NCBI GenBank assembly: GCA_018715025.1
Contig: DVMK01000098.1
Location: 1-16,739, forward strand
Direction of reading: 5' to 3'
DNA length: 16,739 nt
Source of the DNA: Candidatus Caccousia avistercoris
GTDB lineage: Bacteria > Bacillota > Clostridia > Oscillospirales > Acutalibacteraceae
The notes beneath the pieces are model-generated. The model was not told where the DNA came from and searched no databases. It saw nothing but the letters and a program-made list of their open reading frames with translations. Shown here piece after piece: positions 7,741 through 13,819 of this stretch (positions within the stretch are counted from its first letter, which is position 1; each line of letters begins with the position of its first letter). Made by a program: the position numbers and the translations under genes.

Positions 7741-8832
7741 ATGGAGAATCAGGAAATCATCCTTTCCGTTAAGGATTTAGAAATCAAATTTGATCTGCGC
7801 GGCCAGCGGCTCAACGCCATCCGGGGCGTTTCCCTGGATTTGTACAAGAGCGAAAGCCTGGCCATTGTGGGCGAGTCCGGCTCTGGCAAGTCGGTGCTTG
7901 TGAAAAGCCTCATGGGCCTTCTGGACGCCAACGGCTGCATTTCCGGCGGGCAGATTTTGTACGGCGGCCAAGACCTGGCCTCTTTCACCAACGAAAGCCA
8001 GTGGCTCAGCGTGCGGGGCAAAGAGATCGCCATGGTCCTGCAGGACCCTATGACCAGCCTGAACCCGCTGAAAACCATCGGCGCCCAGATTATGGAGGCC
8101 CTCACCCTGCACCGGGGCCTGGCCGGGGCGGAGGCGAAGGCCGCCGCCGTGGAGATCCTGCGGGACGTGGGCATTCCAGAGCCGGAGCGCCGGGCCGGGC
8201 AGTACCCCCACGAGTTTTCCGGCGGCATGCGCCAGCGGGTGGTCATTGCCATCGCCGTGGCCTGCCGCCCCAAGATCCTCATCTGCGACGAGCCCACCAC
8301 CGCCCTGGACGTGACCATTCAGGCGCAGATTCTTCATTTGCTGAAGGATCTGAAGGAAAAATACGACCTGACCACCGTGTACATCACCCACGACCTGGGG
8401 GTGGTGGCCAACGTGGCGGACCGGATCGCCGTCATGTACGCGGGGGATATTGTAGAGATCGGCACCTGCGAGGAGGTGTTCTACTCCCCCAAGCACCCCT
8501 ACACCTGGGCGCTGCTTTCCAGCCTGCCCCAGCTGGGGGTAAAGGGGGAGGATTTGTACTCCATTCAGGGCACGCCGCCCAACCTGTTCCAGCCCATTGC
8601 GGGGGACGCCTTCGCCCCCCGGAACCCCCAGGCGCTGAAAATCGATTTTGTGAAGCGGCCCCCCTATTTTGAGGTAAGCCCCACCCACAAGGCCCGCACC
8701 TGGCTGCTGGACCCGCGGGCCCCGAAAATCGACCCGCCCGCCCACATTCAGAAGCTGCGGGGCCTGCGCCCCCTGCTGGACCCAGAGCTGGCCAGGCTGG
8801 CGGAGGAAGGAGGCATGCTCCATGGCGAATAA
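7741..8832 (+). CDS. oppD: Oligopeptide ABC transporter ATP-binding protein OppD (Ami type)
   Basis: A 363-residue cytoplasmic ATPase energising peptide uptake as a heterodimer with OppF. It has Walker A GESGSGKS (44-51), Q-loop Q101 (LQDPMTSLNP), signature SGGMRQR (160-166), Walker B with D183-E184 (ILICDEPTTALD) and switch H217 (THDLG). The C-terminal oligopeptide-type extension contains GTPPNLFQP and GDAFAPRNP. In DppD/OppD of many bacteria the latter carries conserved cysteines (GCxFxPRCP); here they are replaced, as in the Ami/Opp type of Gram-positive cocci. The ATG at 7741 follows a G-rich site (7730-7734). The longer open frame upstream is noise read through oppC. The gene overlaps oppF by 11 nt. 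Confidence 0.94.
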   Translation: MENQEIILSVKDLEIKFDLRGQRLNAIRGVSLDLYKSESLAIVGESGSGKSVLVKSLMGLLDANGCISGGQILYGGQDLASFTNESQWLSVRGKEIAMVLQDPMTSLNPLKTIGAQIMEALTLHRGLAGAEAKAAAVEILRDVGIPEPERRAGQYPHEFSGGMRQRVVIAIAVACRPKILICDEPTTALDVTIQAQILHLLKDLKEKYDLTTVYITHDLGVVANVADRIAVMYAGDIVEIGTCEEVFYSPKHPYTWALLSSLPQLGVKGEDLYSIQGTPPNLFQPIAGDAFAPRNPQALKIDFVKRPPYFEVSPTHKARTWLLDPRAPKIDPPAHIQKLRGLRPLLDPELARLAEEGGMLHGE

Positions 8833-9754
8833 GGAACCGCTCCTTCAGCTGAACAACGTGAGCGTCACCTTCGGGGAACGGCGGAACCGCTTCCTGGCGG
8901 TGGACGGGGTCAGTTTTTCCATCTATAAAGGGGAAACCTTCGGCCTGGTGGGCGAGTCCGGTTCCGGCAAGACCACCATCGGCCGGGCCATCATCCGCAT
9001 CAACCCGGTTTCCGGGGGCGAAATCCTCTACAACGGGGAGCGGATCAGCGGCCGTATTTCCCGGGAAAAGGACAGGGAAGTGACCCGGAAGCTGCAAATG
9101 ATTTTTCAGGACCCCATGGCTTCGCTGAACGAGCGGGCCAAGGTGGACTATATTGTGTCAGAGGGCCTGTACGGCCGCGGCCTTTCGGAGCGGGAACGGC
9201 AGGAAAAGGTGGCCGGGGCCCTTTCCGACGTGGGCCTTCTGCCAGAGTTTGCCAGCCGGTTCCCCCATGAATTTTCCGGCGGCCAGCGGCAGCGCATCGG
9301 CATTGCCCGGGCGCTCATTATGGAGCCGGAGTTCATTGTGGCGGACGAGCCCATCTCCGCCCTGGACGTGTCCATCCGGGCGCAGGTGCTGAACCTGCTT
9401 TCGTCCCTGCAGGAAAAGCGGGGCCTCACCTACCTGTTCATCGCCCACGACCTTTCCGTCATGCGGTTCATCACCGACCGGATCGCGGTCATCCACAAGG
9501 GGAAGCTGGTAGAGCTGGCCCCCACAGAGCTTTTGTACCAGCACCCGCTGCACCCCTACACCCAGGCGCTGCTCTCGGCCATTCCCCTGCCTGACCCGGC
9601 GGCGGAAAAGCAGAAGCGCCTGCTGGTGTACGACCCTTCCCGCCACGACTACACCAAAGATAAACCGCAGTGGACGGAGATTGAGCCGGGGCACTTCATC
9701 TACGCCAACGCCCCCGAGCTGGAGCGCTACCGCACCATCCTGGCCCGGGCGTAA
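8822..9754 (+). CDS. oppF: Oligopeptide ABC transporter ATP-binding protein OppF
   Basis: A 310-residue partner ATPase of OppD. Walker A is GESGSGKT (44-51), the Q-loop Q96 (IFQDPMASLN), the signature SGGQRQR (152-158), Walker B D175-E176 (FIVADEPISALD) and the switch H209 (IAHDLS). The ISALDVSIRAQ block and the HPYTQALLSAIP segment in the C-terminal extension are typical of OppF. AGGAAGGAGG (8804-8813) precedes the ATG, which lies inside the end of oppD, so translation is probably coupled. This is the last gene of the oppBCDF unit; a 341-nt gap with hairpins separates it from ldcA. Confidence 0.94.
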   Translation: MANKEPLLQLNNVSVTFGERRNRFLAVDGVSFSIYKGETFGLVGESGSGKTTIGRAIIRINPVSGGEILYNGERISGRISREKDREVTRKLQMIFQDPMASLNERAKVDYIVSEGLYGRGLSERERQEKVAGALSDVGLLPEFASRFPHEFSGGQRQRIGIARALIMEPEFIVADEPISALDVSIRAQVLNLLSSLQEKRGLTYLFIAHDLSVMRFITDRIAVIHKGKLVELAPTELLYQHPLHPYTQALLSAIPLPDPAAEKQKRLLVYDPSRHDYTKDKPQWTEIEPGHFIYANAPELERYRTILARA

Positions 9755-9826
9755 GAGTGTGACGCAGCGAGTAAGAGCCCATCAGCTTGTTGAAAGACCG
9801 TAAAAAGTAAATGTTAAAGTTTTCGT

Positions 9827-9846
9827 CCACCTTTTTCAAAAGGTGG
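9827..9846. repeat. Short CTTTT/AAAAG hairpin, repeat-like intergenic element
   Basis: Nine bases (9827-9835) pair perfectly with 9838-9846, leaving a 2-nt loop on paper and probably 4 nt in reality. A G-rich stretch follows (about 9847-9864). It resembles in design the hairpin at 16347-16374 and may belong to a dispersed intergenic repeat family. It could also serve as a weak terminator for oppF. Confidence 0.4.
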
Positions 9847-10016
9847 TGGGGCGCAGGGGGCGCCGTGCGCCAGCGGCGCACAAACAAGGCGCCGACCGGA
9901 GCGGGAGCGGAGACCCAAAGCCCCGCAAATGGCCGTGAAACGGCTTCAAAAAGGGTAAGCAGACAAAGGCGAAGCCTCGAATCTGCGATCTTCTGCGCAC
10001 CATGCTGGGATTTATC

Positions 10017-10022
10017 TACAAT
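10017..10022 (+). promoter_or_regulatory. Candidate -10 (TACAAT) for the ldcA unit
   Basis: TACAAT matches 5 of 6 consensus positions. The hexamer 17 nt upstream (TGCGCA, 9994-9999) is poor. If used, transcription would start a few bases before the hairpin at 10033-10061, which would then cap the 5' end of the mRNA. Confidence 0.25.
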
Positions 10023-10032
10023 CTGAAATCTG

Positions 10033-10061
10033 AAATTTCCAGGGATATTCCCTGGAAATTT
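10033..10061 (+). terminator. Perfect 13-bp hairpin before ldcA (terminator, or 5' mRNA structure)
   Basis: AAATTTCCAGGGA (10033-10045) and its exact complement (10049-10061) flank a 3-nt loop; GCGTTTTGCC follows. The stem plus short T-run can terminate the oppF transcript. The position 15 nt before the ldcA ribosome binding site would equally suit an mRNA-stabilising 5' hairpin, an attenuator or a palindromic operator. Confidence 0.5.
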
Positions 10062-10095
10062 GCGTTTTGCCGGGGAAAGGAGAGAAAGAAAGCCT

Positions 10096-11007
10096 ATGAA
10101 ACGGCCAACCCCATTGTCCCCTGGGGCCAGGGTAGCCCTCATCGCCCCCTCCGGCCCGGTGCCGGAGGATCGTCTGGAACCGGCTGCGGAGTCTGTGCGC
10201 GCCCTGGGCCTGGAGCCGGTGGTGTACGAAAGCTGCCGGGCCCGCCATGGCTACCTGGCCGGGGAGGACAGCCTGCGCGCCCAAGACCTGAACCGGGCCT
10301 TCGCAGACCCGTCCATCCAGGGGATCCTGTGCATCCGGGGCGGGTACGGGGCCCAAAGGTTCCTGCATCAGGTCCATTGGGAGGAGATTGCCCGCACCCC
10401 CAAATTCTTCGCCGGGTACAGCGACGTGACGGCGCTGCACACCGCCCTCACCCAGCGGTGCGGCTTCTGCACCTACCACACCCCCATGCCCTCTACCGAG
10501 TGGTACGAGGGGCTGGACGGTTTCACCATGGCGTCCCTGCGGGGGGTGCTGTTCGGGGAACAGGCCCCGCTGGAAAACCCGCCGGGCATCCCGCTGCAGA
10601 CGCTGGCGCCCGGCACGGCGGAGGGGGAGCTCACCGGCGGCAACCTGTCGCTGGTTTCCAGCTCCCTGGGCACCCCCTGGGAGATTGACACCCGGGGGAA
10701 AATCCTGTTTCTGGAGGATGTGGACGAGGCCCCCTACCGGGTGGACGGCATGCTGACCCACCTGCGGAACGGGGGCAAGCTGCAGGACTGCGCCGGTATT
10801 GTGCTGGGCCATTGGGAGAAGTGCGGCGTTCCCGAGGGGAAGGATTCCCTCACCCTGGAACAGATCTTCCGGGAGCTGCTGGCCCCCCTGGGGAAGCCGG
10901 TGCTCATGGGGCTGGCCTGCGGCCACTGCCTGCCCACCCTGAGCCTGGAGCTGGGCGGCCGCTGCCGCCTGGACGCTTCCGCCCGCACCCTGACCATGCT
11001 GCCGTGA
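10096..11007 (+). CDS. ldcA: Muramoyltetrapeptide (LD-) carboxypeptidase, S66 family
   Basis: A 303-residue cytoplasmic serine peptidase predicted to remove the terminal D-Ala from murein tetrapeptides, giving tripeptides. S66 family features are all present: RVALIAPSGP near the N-terminus (12-21), IRGGYGAQRFL (80-90), the nucleophile elbow GYSDVT with S109, FLEDVDEAPYRVD with catalytic E207, and ACGHC with catalytic H277. No signal peptide is seen. The ATG at 10096 is preceded by AAAGGAG (10076-10082), a rather long 13-nt spacing; an upstream TTG lies inside the hairpin and lacks a binding site. The next gene begins 14 nt after the stop. In B. subtilis the equivalent gene is ykfA, beside the epimerase and the NlpC/P60 enzyme, matching this arrangement. 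Confidence 0.94.
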   Translation: MKRPTPLSPGARVALIAPSGPVPEDRLEPAAESVRALGLEPVVYESCRARHGYLAGEDSLRAQDLNRAFADPSIQGILCIRGGYGAQRFLHQVHWEEIARTPKFFAGYSDVTALHTALTQRCGFCTYHTPMPSTEWYEGLDGFTMASLRGVLFGEQAPLENPPGIPLQTLAPGTAEGELTGGNLSLVSSSLGTPWEIDTRGKILFLEDVDEAPYRVDGMLTHLRNGGKLQDCAGIVLGHWEKCGVPEGKDSLTLEQIFRELLAPLGKPVLMGLACGHCLPTLSLELGGRCRLDASARTLTMLP

Positions 11008-11021
11008 GAGGAGGAGTTTTC

Positions 11022-11849
11022 ATGCATCAGGACGATTGGCAGGCGCAGATCCGGCAGGAGGTAGAGCGCATTCTGCAGGCGGGGGGCAGGGTGTCCCTGC
11101 TGGCCCGGGACCTGCGGGGCGGCGTTACCCTGCTGGCCCGGGAGGAGGGGCGGCGGGTGGTTTCCGCCAGCACCATCAAAACCGTCGTCATGCTGGCCCT
11201 GCTGGAGCAGGTGCGCCTGGGCCGCCTTTCCCTGGCAGACAGCATACCCCTGAAGCCCGAAGAAATTCTGGAGGACACCAAGGTGTTTGACCGGGGGGTG
11301 GGGCAATACGCCCTGGGGGAGCTGATGGAGTGGATGATCATCACCAGCGACAACACCGCCAGCAACGCCCTCATCTCCCTGCTGGGCATGGACACGGTGA
11401 ACCGCTACGCCCGGGAAACGCTGGGCATGGAGGAGACGGAGCTGCAGCGGAAAATGCTGGACTGGCAGGCCGTGCAGGCGGGGCGCAACAACTACACCAG
11501 CGCCCGCGACATGGAGCGGGCCTTCGGGGCCCTGTACCGGCGCAGCATCCTCACCCCGCAGCTGTGCCGCCTGGCCATGGGGGTGCTGTTCCGCCAGCGG
11601 TGGAAAACAGACGCTTTCCGCTACGTGTGCGGGCCGGTGGCCGCCGCCCACAAAACCGGCAGCCTGGATCATCTGAACCACGACACCGGAATCCTGTTTT
11701 TCCGGTATATCGATTGTTTTTACGGATTTTTTGTGACAGAGATTCCCAACAATGATTTTGGGGAGCGGGCCATCGGCCTTCTGGCCAAGCCCCTGGTAGA
11801 GCACTGCCGGGGCCTGCAGGCCCCTCCGGAAAGGAGAATGGGCGTATGA
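11022..11849 (+). CDS. Beta-lactamase-fold serine hydrolase within the recycling operon
   Basis: A 275-residue protein of the Beta-lactamase2 (PF13354) type: STIK at 50-53 (nucleophile S50), SDN at 109-111 and KTG at 211-213. The omega-loop region reads LQRKMLDWQA (141-150) and lacks the class A general-base Glu, so it is unlikely to be an effective beta-lactamase. The block RKMLD...GRNNYTSARDM is typical of this non-lactamase branch as I know it. There is no signal peptide (start MHQDDWQAQI), so it should act in the cytoplasm. AGAGGAGGAG (11007-11016) fixes the ATG; the open frame extending upstream is noise over ldcA. The stop overlaps the next start (ATGA). Placement between ldcA and a YkfC-like enzyme suggests a role on murein peptides, possibly as a DD- or LD-carboxypeptidase or an amidase. 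That is inference; the substrate is unknown. Confidence 0.87.
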   Translation: MHQDDWQAQIRQEVERILQAGGRVSLLARDLRGGVTLLAREEGRRVVSASTIKTVVMLALLEQVRLGRLSLADSIPLKPEEILEDTKVFDRGVGQYALGELMEWMIITSDNTASNALISLLGMDTVNRYARETLGMEETELQRKMLDWQAVQAGRNNYTSARDMERAFGALYRRSILTPQLCRLAMGVLFRQRWKTDAFRYVCGPVAAAHKTGSLDHLNHDTGILFFRYIDCFYGFFVTEIPNNDFGERAIGLLAKPLVEHCRGLQAPPERRMGV

Positions 11850-12664
11850 ACGCGCTGATTACCGCTTCTATCGCCTCCCTGTACGCCGGGCCGCGCCCCG
11901 GCACCCTGGAGGACGAGGCCTTGTGCGGCGTTTCGGCCCAGGTGCTGGAACGGGAGGAGGGCTGGCGGCGCATCCGCACCAGCTACCGGTACGAGGGCTG
12001 GGTGCGGCAGGAAGAGCTGACGGAGGACCCGGCCCTGCTGCGCCGGTGGGAGGAAGCCCCCAAGCTGCTGGTGTGGCAGTCCTGCGCGGATATTTTGGAG
12101 GAGGCTCGGGTGCAGGGCCGCTGCCTGGCCACCTTGGTGCGGGGCTGCCTGGTGGAGCCTCTGGACCAGGGCCCGGACGAAAAGGGCTGGCGGCGCGTCC
12201 GCCTGCCGGACGGCAGGCAGGGCTTCACCCCCGGCAAGTTCCTGCTTCCCCCGGTTCCCGTGGGCGGCGTGCCTGAGGACGAGGAAGCCTTCCGGGAAAA
12301 TGTGACGAAAACAGCCCTGGCCTACCTGGGCGTTCAGTACCGGTGGGGCGGCCGCTCCCCCTGGGGCATCGACTGCAGCGGCCTGTGCTTTACCGCCTAC
12401 TACCTGAACGGGGTCTCCATTTACCGGGACGCCAAGATTCTGGAGGGCTTCCCGGTGCACGCCATCCCGGCAGAGCAGGCGAAAAAGGGCGACCTGCTGT
12501 TTTTCCCCGGCCATGTGGCCATGTACCTGGGGGACGGCCGCTTCGTCCACTCCACCAGCCATGTGGGCACCCACGGGGTGGCGGTGAACAGCCTGACCCC
12601 CGGCGATCCCCTCTTCCGCACCGACCTGCTGGAAACCATGACCGGCGCGGGCAGCATTTTCTGA
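11846..12664 (+). CDS. ykfC: NlpC/P60 gamma-D-glutamyl-L-diamino acid endopeptidase (YkfC-like)
   Basis: A 272-residue cysteine peptidase with two bacterial SH3-like domains (about 1-62 and 70-138) and a C-terminal NlpC/P60 domain (about 147-272). The catalytic set is C177 (GIDCSGL), H223 (FPGHVAMYLGDG) and H235 (FVHSTS). D176 and S178 flank the Cys and W167 lies ten residues before it. This spacing agrees with YkfC-type enzymes, which cut the gamma-D-Glu-diaminopimelate bond of peptides with a free N-terminal L-Ala and so release L-Ala-D-Glu for the epimerase. No signal peptide is visible, consistent with intracellular recycling rather than wall hydrolysis. AAAGGAG (about 11830-11836) precedes the ATG, which overlaps the upstream stop. 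sbcD starts within 10 nt of the stop. Confidence 0.9.
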   Translation: MNALITASIASLYAGPRPGTLEDEALCGVSAQVLEREEGWRRIRTSYRYEGWVRQEELTEDPALLRRWEEAPKLLVWQSCADILEEARVQGRCLATLVRGCLVEPLDQGPDEKGWRRVRLPDGRQGFTPGKFLLPPVPVGGVPEDEEAFRENVTKTALAYLGVQYRWGGRSPWGIDCSGLCFTAYYLNGVSIYRDAKILEGFPVHAIPAEQAKKGDLLFFPGHVAMYLGDGRFVHSTSHVGTHGVAVNSLTPGDPLFRTDLLETMTGAGSIF

Positions 12665-12667
12665 GGG
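12663..12667 (+). promoter_or_regulatory. Ribosome binding site that decides the sbcD start
   Basis: GAGGG lies 6 nt before ATG 12674 but only directly adjacent to ATG 12668. The second ATG is therefore preferred, and it also gives the usual MRIVHTADWHLG start of SbcD proteins. Confidence 0.6.
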
Positions 12668-12673
12668 ATGGGC

Positions 12674-13819
12674 ATGAGGATTGTACATACGGCGGACTGG
12701 CACCTGGGGAAGTTCCTGTACGGGCGCTCCCTTCTGCCGGACCAGGAGCATTTTGTGAAGGGGCAGTTTTTGCCCTGGGTGGCGGAAACCCGGCCGGACC
12801 TGGTGGTGCTGGCCGGGGATATTTTCGACCGGGCGGTGGCCCCGGCAGAGGCCCTTCGCCTGTTTGACCAGTTTCTGGTAGAGATGAACCGGCTGGGGAT
12901 CCCCCTGGCGGCCATTGCCGGGAACCACGACGGCCCCGACCGCATGGCCGTGGGGGCCGCTTTGCTGCGGAACAGCGGCGTGTACCTGGCCGCCCGGCCG
13001 GAGGATGTGCTTCACCCGGCAGAGCTGGACCTGCCCGGGGGCGGCCTGCGGCTGTTCCTGCTTCCCTACTGCGAACCCGCCCAGGTGCGGGAGCTTCTGG
13101 GGGACGGCAGCCTGCACACCTACCAGCAGGCCTACGCCGCCCTTCTGGGGGAGGCCGCCCGGCTGGCCCTGCCCGGGCGGGTGAACCTGCTGGCGGCCCA
13201 CTGCTTTGCGGCAGGGGGTGCGGTTTCCGCCTCAGAAAGCCCCCTGTACGTGGGCGGCACCGGCGAGGTGTCCCCCGCCTGCTTCGACCCCTTCGACTAC
13301 GCCGCCCTGGGGCATCTGCACGCCCCCCAGCGGGCCGGGGCCAAGGGGCGGTACGCCGGTTCCCCGCTGAAATACTCCTTCGACGAGGCAAGCCAGGCGA
13401 AAAGCGTCACGGTGGTGGAGCTTGGGGCGGGGGAACCGCAGGTTTCCTTCCAGGCCTTCCCTCCCCTGCACGACGTGCGGCAGGTTTCCGGCCTGTTTGA
13501 GGAGGTGCTGGCCCAGGCCAGGGAAAATCCCTGTGAGGATTATCTTCTCTGCGAATTGACGGACGATTCCCCCGTTTATCTGCCCATGGACCGGCTGCGC
13601 CCCTACTGGCCGAACCTGCTGGGCATTTCCAGCCTGTGGCTGAGCCGGGCGGGCTCCGGCGACAGCGCCGCCCTGCGGGAGCAGCTGCACCGCCGCGCCG
13701 CCGGTGACGCCCAGGTGCTGGAGCAGTTCCTGCAGCAGATCTGCGGCAGGGAAATGGAGGAGGGCGACCGGGAGCTGTTCCTGCAGGCCCTGCGGGACGG
13801 AGAGGAGGACGCGGAATGA
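12674..13819 (+). CDS. sbcD: Exonuclease SbcD (Mre11-type subunit of SbcCD)
   Basis: A 381-residue metallophosphoesterase, the nuclease subunit of SbcCD, which opens DNA hairpins and processes double-strand ends in an ATP-dependent way with SbcC. The Mre11-type motifs are visible: D8 and H10 (HTADWHLG), D49 and D52 (GDIFDR), N84-H85-D86 (AGNHDGPD), H176 (AAHCF), and H214 and H216 (ALGHLHAPQ). The capping and C-terminal regions follow to the end. An alternative start at 12668 adds two residues. The gene follows the NlpC/P60 gene by 9 nt and overlaps sbcC by 4 nt (ATGA), so it is translationally coupled to sbcC and very likely on the same transcript as the recycling genes. Confidence 0.95.
   Translation: MRIVHTADWHLGKFLYGRSLLPDQEHFVKGQFLPWVAETRPDLVVLAGDIFDRAVAPAEALRLFDQFLVEMNRLGIPLAAIAGNHDGPDRMAVGAALLRNSGVYLAARPEDVLHPAELDLPGGGLRLFLLPYCEPAQVRELLGDGSLHTYQQAYAALLGEAARLALPGRVNLLAAHCFAAGGAVSASESPLYVGGTGEVSPACFDPFDYAALGHLHAPQRAGAKGRYAGSPLKYSFDEASQAKSVTVVELGAGEPQVSFQAFPPLHDVRQVSGLFEEVLAQARENPCEDYLLCELTDDSPVYLPMDRLRPYWPNLLGISSLWLSRAGSGDSAALREQLHRRAAGDAQVLEQFLQQICGREMEEGDRELFLQALRDGEEDAE

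Larger units (their letters stand above)
9755..10095 (+). other. Gene-free gap between oppF and ldcA with hairpins and promoter candidates
   Basis: No gene is supported here; the base composition is more mixed than in the flanking genes. The gap contains a CCACCTTTT/AAAAGGTGG hairpin (9827-9846), a GTGCGCC/GGCGCAC hairpin (9865-9881) and a tandem ATCTGAA pair (10021-10034). It ends with a perfect 13-bp hairpin directly before the ldcA ribosome binding site. A weak TTGAAA hexamer lies at 9790-9795 without a convincing -10. Confidence 0.5.

Noticed and set aside
5349..8823. Several 350-460 codon antisense frames across oppB-oppD
   Set aside because: All are opposite strongly supported transporter genes, are rich in H, Q, G and V, and have no start signals or recognisable motifs.
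10812..11021. Upstream extension of the second serine hydrolase
   Set aside because: It lies wholly within ldcA in another frame; the strong AGAGGAGGAG site points to ATG 11022.
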